A stretch of DNA of 64,000 bases, taken from assembly GCA_032821775.1 (NCBI GenBank), contig JAVLRN010000001.1, positions 2,232,001-2,296,000 on the forward strand, read 5' to 3'. The stretch is from Sanguinoderma infundibulare. Taxonomy: Eukaryota; Basidiomycota; Agaricomycetes; Polyporales; Polyporaceae. Shown here one piece after another: positions 44,917-53,576 of this stretch. Position 1 is the first letter of the stretch, and the number at the start of each line of letters is the position of its first letter. Below the pieces are notes generated by a model. That model worked only from the letters and a program-made list of their open reading frames with translations. It was not told the DNA's origin and made no database searches. Position numbers and translations under genes: made by a program.

Positions 44917-45832
44917 ATGTCCGCGGCAGACGGCTACGACAAGCTCACTCCGGAACAGCGCGAGGCACGCGGCATAGCAGATCGCGCGCGCGAAGCGGCC
45001 GAACAGGCTGGTGCGGCCCTGTGCTCTGATCCACTGCTCGAGCGTGCAGCGTACCGACCTGTCTTCCTGTCTTTCGACAGCTCTGCCGTATAGGTGGACC
45101 CAGCAGCTAGTCGACGTCGACATCACTGTCCCTGTCCCCAAGGGCTCCCGTGCGCGCGACCTGAGCGTCGTGATCCAGAAGAAGAAGCTCAGTGTCGGCC
45201 TCAAGGGCAAGGAGCCCATCATGTCCGGGGAGCTGTGCAAGGAGATCAAGTTGGACGACAGCACCTGGACGCTTGGTACGTGAGCGCGACGTGTGTTCTA
45301 GGGCCGCGATCTCACGACGTGTTACAGAGGATCAGGAGACCGTTCTCCTCCACCTTGAGAAGCTCAATCAGCAGCAATGGTGGGAGAACGTGCTCACACA
45401 CCACCCCAAGATCGACACGACCAAGATCCAGCCAGAAAATAGCAAACTCAGTGACCTTGATGGGGAGACAAGGTGCGGGAGACATATGGTTATTGCATCT
45501 ATACCACTCATCTTTCGTCAGGGCGATGGTCGAGAAGATGATGGTGAGTGCTGAGCACCCATGATTTCGTGTCTAGCCATGTGCTGATTTGGACACTAGT
45601 TTGATAACCAGCAGAAGGTGCTTTGTTTCCCTCCTCCATCTGCTACGTTCATCCAGCTCATCCGACATTCAGCAAATGGGAAAACCCACCTCGGACGAAA
45701 TGAAGAAGATGGAGGTTGGTTCGCGCTTTGTATTCCATCCGTTCGACATGAACGTTCTCTTTTATCCAGGCTTTGAAGAAGTTCCAGGAGGCGCATCCCG
45801 AACTCGACTTCTCCAAGGCGAAAATCTCATAG
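44917..45832 (+). CDS. nudC: NudC-family nuclear-movement protein
   Basis: CS-domain cochaperone linked to dynein and nuclear migration. Seven exons: 44917-45010, 45081-45275, 45328-45472, 45522-45543, 45600-45617, 45673-45714, 45770-45832; 192 residues, close to Aspergillus NudC. The p23-like CS domain runs from [18 protein letters not shown] through [12 protein letters not shown] to [22 protein letters not shown]. The conserved tail is [22 protein letters not shown] ending [11 protein letters not shown]. Exons 4 and 5 are very short (22 and 18 bases) but encode exactly the conserved MVEKMM and FDNQQK parts, so the model is solid. An open frame reading through the intron after exon 3 is not the product. 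Confidence 0.95.
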
Positions 45833-46217
45833 GATCAAGGAGAGAAGTGCTTAACAGTTGTTGTATCTACGTACTTGCCCAAAAATGTATACCTATCAGC
45901 ACACTAGCGATCTGGTCACTCACATTCATCAATGGTACTTCTTTCTCATCACACAATCACGTCTGAAGTTCTTCCCAATCTCGAACCAATCATAGATTCC
46001 AGAAAGAACGTAAGAACCTTCGCAAGCGAAAGCTGGGGCTAGGAGTAGGGATACAAAGCACGCAGATCTAAGATAGCCAGTAACACCTGAAGCACATCGT
46101 CCATGTCAGTATGAAGTGTCCGTGCTCGGGCGACGCGGCCTATCCCCAATAGTGATCCGAGAAGATGCTGTGTAACGAGTCAGCGATACGATCGTGAAGA
46201 GTAGTAACGAACAAACC
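45833..46217. other. convergent intergenic spacer
   Basis: 3' flanks of NudC and of the repeat-precursor gene. No exon or RNA gene recognised. Confidence 0.5.
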
Positions 46218-47024
46218 TTAGCGGCGCTCAACCTTGCCATTGTTAACGAATGGAACGACGTCGCCGTTGAGAGACATCGCCGGCTGGTCGAGAGGAACGG
46301 CGTTGACCGCACGGCGCTCGACCTTGCCGTTGTTGACGAACGGGACGATGTCGCCATTGAGGGACATCGCAGGCTGGTCAAGGGGGACAGCGTTCACCGC
46401 GCGGCGTTCGACCTTGCCGTTGTTCACAAAAGGCACGATGGCGCCATTCTGGGACATAGCCGGCTGTTCAACAGGAACTGCGTTGACCGCGCGGCGCTCG
46501 ACTTTGCCATTGTTAACGAATGGGACGATGTCGCCGTTCAGGGACATCGCAGGCTGGTCGAGGGGAACGGCGTTGACAGCGCGGCGCTCAACCTTGCCGT
46601 TGTTGACGAATGGGACGATTGCGCCGTTCAGGGACATGGCAGGTTGGTCAAGAGGGACGGAGTTCACCGCACGCCTCACAAAAGGCTCGACCCCGCCATT
46701 CGGCGACGAAACCGGCTGTTCAACAGGAACGGTGTCACGACGCTCGACCTTGCCGTTGTTAACAAAAGGCACGATGTCGCCGTTCTGCGACATGGCAGGC
46801 TGATCGAGTGGGACGGTGTTCACCGCGCGCTTGTAGGCGGGGATGGTCTCGAACGAGCCGGGCTGGCGGCGGTCGAGTTCGCGCTGGTAACACAGCTTAA
46901 CGCATCTGTGAGCCTCGATTGGTAGGAAAAGACTTACGCGCAAAGGCATAGGCATGATGGGGACAGCGATCGCCTGGCCGAGGAAAGCGGCGACCACGGC
47001 AACGGAAAGCAGCTTGGGGAACAT
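46218..47024 (-). CDS. secreted tandem-repeat precursor with Arg-Arg/Lys-Arg (KEX2-type) sites
   Basis: Candidate KEX2-processed repeat protein; product function unknown. Two exons (47024-46938 and 46883-46218) give 250 residues. Residues 1-20 are a typical signal peptide (MFPKLLSVAVVAAFLGQAIA). A short pro-region carries Arg-Arg (in ELDRR) and Lys-Arg (in IPAYKR). Seven repeats then follow to the stop: six 30-residue units starting AVN[ATS]VP and ending NNGKVERR, plus one 22-residue divergent unit (second in order) ending EPFVRR. Every unit ends in Arg-Arg, the site cut by Golgi KEX2 protease. Repeats have no Cys, Tyr or Trp. No UstY-type (DUF3328) or other tailoring enzyme gene is adjacent. 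It could instead be an unprocessed wall protein. Divergent from ESF1 across 425 bases. Confidence 0.8.
   Translation of the reverse strand: MFPKLLSVAVVAAFLGQAIAVPIMPMPLRVSLFLPIEAHRCVKLCYQRELDRRQPGSFETIPAYKRAVNTVPLDQPAMSQNGDIVPFVNNGKVERRDTVPVEQPVSSPNGGVEPFVRRAVNSVPLDQPAMSLNGAIVPFVNNGKVERRAVNAVPLDQPAMSLNGDIVPFVNNGKVERRAVNAVPVEQPAMSQNGAIVPFVNNGKVERRAVNAVPLDQPAMSLNGDIVPFVNNGKVERRAVNAVPLDQPAMSLNGDVVPFVNNGKVERR
46221..46826 (-). repeat. coding tandem array, six 90-base units plus one 66-base unit
   Basis: Unit borders in reading order: 46826-46737, 46736-46671 (66-base divergent unit), 46670-46581, 46580-46491, 46490-46401, 46400-46311, 46310-46221. Two core types are seen: VPLDQPAMS[LQ]NG[DA] (five units) and VPVEQPAMSQNGA (one), with the short unit having VPVEQPVSSPNGG. 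The period is a multiple of three, so other frames also stay open across the array. Confidence 0.92.
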
Positions 47025-47449
47025 GTCGACGACGTGAAAGAAATGAACGAGTGCTGGGAGAATAGGTGCTTGGTGGATGGTCGGTTCAACCGAAGAAATG
47101 CGTCGTCCTGCGGCCTAGCGCGAGGTGGAATCTGCAAACAGAACGATGTTAGATCAGACAGAGGCATAAACTGCGCAGGACATGGGCATACTGACGAGAA
47201 GGGAACGAGAGAGGGGAATGGGGAAGAGGAAGAGGACGGACGTATAAGACGTGGGGGCCTCGAACGCTGTGCCTGTCGGCGGTGACAAGCAGGCGCATGT
47301 GCGCCGGCGTATCATTTGATACTCGCTTGGTCGTCAGGCAACTATTTACAACCTCCCATATCCGGCAGGCCCTGTCACGCTCCACCTTTGACGGCCTCAC
47401 GCTCAGATTTGAACGCTGATTGGCTCCTCGTCCTTGACTCTCCTCCGCC
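47025..47449. other. divergent promoter region
   Basis: Between the repeat-precursor start and the ESF1 start. No exon seen; no motif confidently assigned. Confidence 0.45.
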
Positions 47450-49942
47450 ATGTCCGACCCCCGTTTCGCTCGCCTGAAGACAGACCCCCGCTTCCGACGC
47501 ATCAAAAAGGAGAAAAACAAGGTCGTCGTCGACGAGCGTTTCAAGGACTTTTTCGATGACAAGCCAAAAAAGAAAAAGAGCACGGGAAAAGGTATGCCGA
47601 CACCCCCGCGTGCTATCCGCATCTTCTCTCACTCACGCTCGGAAATGATCAGCGCGTGTCGACAAGTACGGCCGCCCCCTGGCTGATGATCACGAGCAGG
47701 ACAACCTCCGCAGGTTCTACCGCCTCGAGGACGAGGATGATGCTCAGCTAGAGCTGAAGCCCGGTCGGGACTATGCTCGCGGAGAGGTCCTCCTCGAGTC
47801 TTCCGACGAAGAAGACGACCGCAAGGCAGGCGCGCAGAGCGATGAAGACAGCGACACTGGTGGACTGATCACCCTGGGAAGAGATGTCGACCAGCCCATA
47901 CCTGCGCTTGATGAGGCTGAGGTCGACCTCGACGAGGATACATACGCGCACTTGGATGCCCAAGCTGCGGCTTACGCTCAAGCCAATCCCGACGCCGATC
48001 AGGACTCTCAGGTCCAGCGCACTCGGCGCATCGCGGTCGTCAACCTTGACTGGGATCATGTACGTGCCATCCACCTCTACAAGATCTTTTCCTCGCTCGT
48101 CTCTCCCACTGGCGCACCCGTTGCCTCGGGATCCAAAGACAATGGCGCATCCAATAAGTCCTCCGGTTCCGTCGCACGCGGCAAGGTTCTCAGCGTCCGG
48201 GTCTACCCCAGCGAGTTTGGGAAAGAACGCATGGCGAGGGAAGAGAAGGAGGGGCCGCCCCCAGAGATTTTCAAGAAGAAGCGCGACTTGGCCCCGGAGG
48301 ATATCAACGAGCGTACCGTCTATGAGGTCGGCGACGGCGAGGACTATGACGAGGACGCGCTTCGAAAGTATCAGCTCGAGCGACTACGGTATGTCCGTAT
48401 CTCGAGCGCGCGGGGACTCGCCATTCATTCCTTTTGTAGATACTACTACGCGATCGTCGAATGTGATACTGTTGAAGCCGCTTCACATGTCTTCAATGAG
48501 CTGGAGGGAACAGAACTGGAGCGCTCCGCCAATGTCTTCGACCTCAGCTTCGTTCCCGACGGAATGTCCTTCGACGGCGACATCAGGTGCGTGTTCTTAG
48601 TTCGTCAGAAATTGTTCTCGTATACCTAAAAATTCTCATAGGGACGAAGCGAAGGACGACTTCAGCGCCCCATACAAGCCCCTCGAGTTCGTTACAGATG
48701 TACCTATCCACGCTGTCTACCGTGCGTCACACACTGACAGGCTATTCGCCTCATAGGCTCTCCGGCACTCCAAGGTCAAGCTGACCTGGGACGAAGACGA
48801 ACCCGACCGTGCACAAGTCACCCGCCGCGTCCTCTCTCGCAAAGAGATCGACGAAAATGACTTCCGCGCCTACATCGCCTCCTCGTCTTCCGAAGAGTCT
48901 GAGGCCGAAGCCGCCCCCGTCGCGTCCAAGGGCAAAAACAAAGGCAAAACCAAGAAGAAGGACGCCAAAGCCGCCGAGCGCGAGAAGCTCCGCGCGCTGC
49001 TGCTCGGTGGCGGGGATGACGCGATGCCCGAGGGCTGGGGCGGCGACAAGGGCGGCGACGGCGAGGACGACGTCGACATGGAGATCACGTTCACGCCTGG
49101 GCTGAGCGCGGCCAAGGGAGGCAAGGACGAGACGACGCTCGAGAAGTACCAGCGGAAGGCGAAGGAGAAGAAGAAGCAGCGCAAGGAGGAGATGCTCGAG
49201 CGGCGGCAGGACAAGGCCGAGGAGCGGAAGGAGCGCAAATCTGCGAAGAAGGCTCTCGACGATGACTTCTTTGGTGGGGACAGCGACGAGGAGAGGGAGA
49301 GCGCCGAGGAGGTTGAGGAGCAAGTACCGGCGGAGAGGAAAGGGAAGGGGAAGGAGAAGAAGGGTAAGCGCAAGGGCAAGCACGGAGATGACGAAAGTCG
49401 GCCTGCACCCGCACGCGTCGAGACGACGGCGGAGGAACTTGCTCTCTTGGCTGCATCGGACAACCCGAACGGCGAAGTGAAGCATTTCGACATGAAGGCC
49501 GTATTGCGCGCGGAGAAGAGGGGCGGCAAGAAGAAGAATGGCAAGAAGAGTAAAAGGGGCGCAGACGATGGCGAGAACGAGCTCCAAGAGGACTTCTCAA
49601 TCGACGTCAAGGACGATCGGTTCAAGGCCGTCTTGGAGGACCATACGTTCGCCATTGACCCTAGCAATCCTCAGTAAGCTCCCTGTTCACCGGACGTTGT
49701 CATCGGGCTGACAGTGGACGGCTTCGAACAGCTTCAAAAAGACAAAAAGCATGGCCGCTCTGTTGGACGAACGTTCCCGTCGACAGCACGGGAAAGCGTC
49801 CAGGGACCGCGAATTGACGGTGGTCAAGCGTACTACTGCCGACACACCAGGGCCCAGTTTGCAGAGTCTCGTCGAGAGTGTTAAACGCAAGAGCGCGGCA
49901 ATGGAGGAGCCTGCGATGGGCAAAAGACGGAAGATTTCATGA
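47450..49942 (+). CDS. ESF1: ESF1-like pre-rRNA processing factor
   Basis: Nucleolar protein needed for 18S rRNA production in the small-subunit processome. Six exons: 47450-47591, 47653-48388, 48440-48586, 48642-48699, 48757-49673, 49732-49942; 736 residues. Family start MSDPRFARLKTDPRFRRIKK, then DKYGRP and FYRLEDEDD, the RRM-like core RIAVVNLDWDHVRAIHLYKIF with VLSVRVYPSEFGKERM, and RYYYAIVECDTVEAA. KLTWDEDEPDR precedes a long Lys/Glu-rich region. The conserved C terminus FKKTKSMAALLDERSRRQ is reached only by splicing at 49673: reading through would stop at TAA two codons later. Divergent from the repeat-precursor gene. Confidence 0.94.
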
Positions 49943-50280
49943 CCGACTATGTACATGCATACTTAGTGATCGAAAGAATGTCACTGCAATACGAGTCGAC
50001 GCCGTGACGACATCGTCACGCATCCAGGGCAATTTGTGGGTTTTCTGATGAGCGTGCGCAAGTTCTCATCGTGTTCCCATATCGTGGAAGCTTTATCGAA
50101 GATTCGGAGCTTGTGGAGCAGGTTGTCATGGTGGGCATCTCGGTCGAGGGGTGAATACAGCTATTTCTAGCAACGCGATAGGTTGTCTTTGGCCAGTGTC
50201 AGGGCGGAAACACCAGATGTCATTCCACCAACATTGATGCGTTGCGTGATATATGCTGCAAGACATCCTGCAGTCCTGTC
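49943..50280. other. convergent intergenic spacer
   Basis: 3' flanks of ESF1 and of the WD40 gene. No feature recognised. Confidence 0.45.
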
Positions 50281-52468
50281 TCATCCATCTATGTATCCAA
50301 CACGTTTACATCTTGAGACCCATATATACAAAGTGCCCCCATCGCCGATGCCAACAACACCCAGGCCTTCGAACGCCATGACGCACGTTTTAAGGTCGGG
50401 CATTTCGGGAGGCCCGCCTCCGTGGGGCAGCTCGGCAACAACGTCCCAACTTCCGACGCTGTCGAACAACGGGGCGAGTGGGGCAGGAGGTGGATATGTA
50501 GTCGCAGGAATTGGCTTCCATGGTTCATCAGCGTCTTGAGTTCCCTCCTGTTCCTCCTCGTCGTCGCGTGCCGTGACGCTTGCCCCGCTCGAATTGTCAC
50601 CACTGCGCTGCTCTTCGTTCTCGCCTGGACTCTCGGCTTGCACGTCTGACGCGGGCGGTCCTGGTGTACTTGATTGGCTATCTCTATCCTGAAGGCTCAA
50701 CTGGTCCGTCAAGGCCTCGAGACCGCTTTCCAGAGGAAACTTCGGCGGCTGACGAGCGGAAAACTGCGAAATATTGAAGATGCGTATGACCTTCCCGACG
50801 GGAATCAGCAGAAGTGGGTCATAACTGAGCGAGCGATAGACGTAAAAGCTTTTGGCGGCCGGTGGGATGTGGTATCCGGACAGGATTTTGAACGACTCTA
50901 GAGAAACGCGTCAGTTGGCTCCACGCCGCTGAAGTCTTTCACAGGCTACGCATACCGCTATTGCGCCAGTCCTGATTCTAACAATAAGGTGTCACATGTA
51001 ACTGGAGCGGAAAAGCATACGTACGCTAGCTGTCCCTCTCATGACCTTCTGCGGGATCTTGCCAGGTGGGAAGAAGCGATTGAACCCAAGCCACTGCCAT
51101 GTAATTACTGTTTGTGTGGTAAGTTGCTGCTCACCGCATATCGTAAGCCAATTGACACACCCGTGCCATCCTCCCAGTATGTCTCTTTCGCATTTGCTGG
51201 ATTGTGCCGCATCAGAGCAGGCGCACTGCAAGACGTCAGTATGTCGTCGGCTAACCTGGTAAATAGAGAACGGGTGTTATGAGCTGCAACTAATCTGTGT
51301 GCGATGGAGTTGCATACCAACTGACAGACAGTACCCGAGCTTTATGCATAAAGTCAGTGCTGAACAACGGCTTGTCTTCTCGTGCGAGAATGGGCAGGTA
51401 AGGTTGAGGGGCGAACACAGCAGGAGGGATCCGCCATATCTTGACGGTGCGGTCCATCTAACAAATAATGAACATCACGATTTACCACCACAGTCATGAA
51501 ACACTCACACCTCCGGTTGCAATCAAGGGTTGAGATGGATGAAACGCCTGACGTTACGTTCAACAATGTTCCGCGTCAAAAGGAGGGTGTTACATACACA
51601 ACACAAGACAGCGCCCCGATGCCCACCTGAGCGTCCGCCGACCATCACAGCAACGGCCCGGCCCATTCCCTCACCTTCTTCTTCGCACATATGCAAGCCA
51701 TGAGCAGGACCCGCGAGACTAGCCCCTTGGTTGGGGGGCCAGCATGGATTGTTGGGCACCTGTACAGGCGTCAGCGTTAGGTCGTAGACGCGAGCCGTGA
51801 GGTCCCGAGACGTGGTGCAGAAAAGTTCCGGGAAAGTTGGATGGACATCCAGGGATGTTATGGGCTGTCAGTGAACCTAGTCAGCCGGTGGGGTAGCAGC
51901 GTATACGCGAGAATAAAACATACCCCGCCATGTCCTCGCAACTTCCCAACGATCTCGCGAGTGGTTACATCGTATATTAGAATTACACTAGTAACGGTGA
52001 AGACGATGAGTGGCTTGAGCGGCTGCTCTCGATTTATCGCCCAAGCGACGTTTTCAATCTCTGCATCAGCCTAAGATATCGCGCGTCAACATGCGCAGTA
52101 TGACAAGAAAGCGCGGTACGGACGTCACTCGCCGCAGGCAATTTCACAGCTAAAGGCTTCTTCGTACCCAGCTTAGGGAAGATCCACAGATGACCTGTGC
52201 CGCCTACAGCGATAGCCCCCATCCATTCTTTCGCCACATCTTGCCATTTTGACTCCCATTCAGGACTACCACCCCAGAGAATGTCCATAGACCGTGTCGT
52301 CCATGGAAAGCAGGCAACAGAATGGAAGGCGTTGCCACGAGACTGACGATCGATTCAGTATCGGCCTTGGCCAAACCAGCGACGTTTACATACATTGAGC
52401 ACGGTGGACAGACTGAATGGTCGTGACTCTTTCGGCCCTCTGAACCAGGGTTGTGCGTCGGGATCCAT
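50281..52468 (-). CDS. WD40-repeat protein, EED/ESC-like
   Basis: Beta-propeller protein. N-terminal exons are 52468-52394, 52342-52124, 52070-51924, 51864-51598, 51547-51509, then 51457 onward; the later joins are approximate and the stop at 50281 is the end of the last open frame. Repeats read AFHSVACFPW, GAIAVGGTGHLWIFP, ENVAWAINREQPLKPLIVFT, VGKLRGHGGPITSLDVHPTF, CTTSRDLTARVYDL, AFHPSQPLIATGGMDRTVKIW and VLSVSWLADDILTSCSAPALM. Towards the C terminus ITWQWLGFNRFFPPG and YDPLLLIPVGKVIRIFN resemble fungal EED, the Polycomb PRC2 subunit that reads H3K27me3. The aromatic cage was not verified. It could be another propeller protein. The acidic C-terminal tail is disordered. Confidence 0.7.
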
Positions 52469-52708
52469 ACTTGAAGTCACTAGCAGAGGTGGGAGCAAAG
52501 AAGTATATTGATCGACGCGCCAAATGCGTGACGGGAGGCAGAGAACGCGACGGACGGGTTGTGGTTGGGGACGAGGAAGAGGATGAGGAAACGGTAGGCG
52601 GTTGATTGGTCGGAGGAGCCGGCAGCCACCGCTCGCTCTCTGGCGCCGAGCGACAACCGCGTCCAACTCTCATCCCACAAGTACACGACCTCGCCTGGCC
52701 ACCACTCC

Positions 52709-53316
52709 ATGGCCGACTCGACTGATACCTCCACTTCTGGCCCAACGCCGGAGGTGGCCTCGTACGACCCCAAGCCCTCTCTCCAGTACGCGTCCGCTGT
52801 CGGTCTCCAAGCTGCTGGCATCGGTGCACTGGTCAGCGCCGTCCAAAACGCACTCGGGTCCCATTCGAGCGGTGCTGCAGGTGTCTTGACGCGGACAGGT
52901 GGAACTATCGGCTTCTTTGGTACGTCTGTTGGCATTGTGATCTGTCCAGGCGTCGGCTGAAGAGTTTGCAACTCGACAGCCGCCATGGGTGCGACCTTCG
53001 CGTTGACCGAGTCGGTCGTGGCAAACCAACGGCAAGTCGATGATCCCCTCAATGGTGCTGCAGGAGGTTGCGCAGCTGGTTTCTTAGCTGGAATCCGAGG
53101 TGCGTGCTTCCGACTTCAACAGTTGTCCGTTTGCTGAGGCCGAGGTGGGCAGCACGTTCATTGCCCATTGCACTCGCTTCCTGCGCCGTGTTGGGTACGG
53201 CCGTTGGCACCCTCGACTATACTGGGAGGACCCTTGCCCCGGTAGAGGCGCAGTCAATAGAGGAGAGAAGAAAATGCTTCTTCAAACAGCCTCGATCATC
53301 ACCAGACGCAGTGTAG
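52709..53316 (+). CDS. mitochondrial complex I subunit, NDUFA11/B14.7-like
   Basis: Tim17-fold accessory subunit of NADH:ubiquinone oxidoreductase in the inner membrane. Three exons (52709-52919, 52980-53099, 53153-53316) give 164 residues. Sequence features are LQYASAVGLQAAGIGALVSA, NALGSHSSGAAGVLTRTGGT, IGFFAAMGATFALTESVVAN, DDPLNGAAGGCAAGFLAGIR, SLPIALASCAVLGTAVGTLD and YTGRTLAP, i.e. four small-residue-rich membrane helices as in Tim17/B14.7 proteins. The introns are needed to bring these pieces into one frame. It lies divergently from the WD40 gene 240 bases away. Antisense open frames across this gene were discarded. Confidence 0.85.
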
Positions 53317-53576
53317 ATCTTTGCTGGCGAATGTAGAGATTGCAATGCCTCCTCCACACTCGCTCGAACACCGATTTCGCGTCAATCTGACAAGGAATCC
53401 AGTGAGTGTATCCGAGGCATTCAAGTTCGCAAGAGAACTCGGTCGCGGGACGTGAGACCCATACTTTGATTATACACCGAACCAGAGACACACAACATAA
53501 CCACAATTCGGCATAGAGAACTTAAAACAGTCATATACGGTACGTGCAGTAGTAACTCATTCCTTGGATAGACGTA

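Noticed and set aside
46194..46925. Long plus-strand open frames (243 and 189 codons) across the repeat array
   Set aside because: They arise because a 90-base repeat keeps every frame open. They lack a signal peptide and sensible composition, whereas the minus frame has signal peptide, intron and dibasic periodicity.
46218..47024. Reading the repeat precursor as a dikaritin (ustiloxin-like) RiPP
   Set aside because: Repeats contain no Tyr, and no DUF3328 oxidase or other tailoring gene is visible on either side.
49671..49677. Apparent end of ESF1 at CCT-CAG-TAA
   Set aside because: CA|GTAAGC is a good donor, and the next exon supplies the conserved C terminus FKKTKSMAALLDE.
52480..53052. 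Minus-strand open frame that could extend the WD40 protein upstream
   Set aside because: The plus strand there encodes a spliced complex I B14.7-like subunit, and the WD40 gene has a better ATG at 52468 that splices cleanly.
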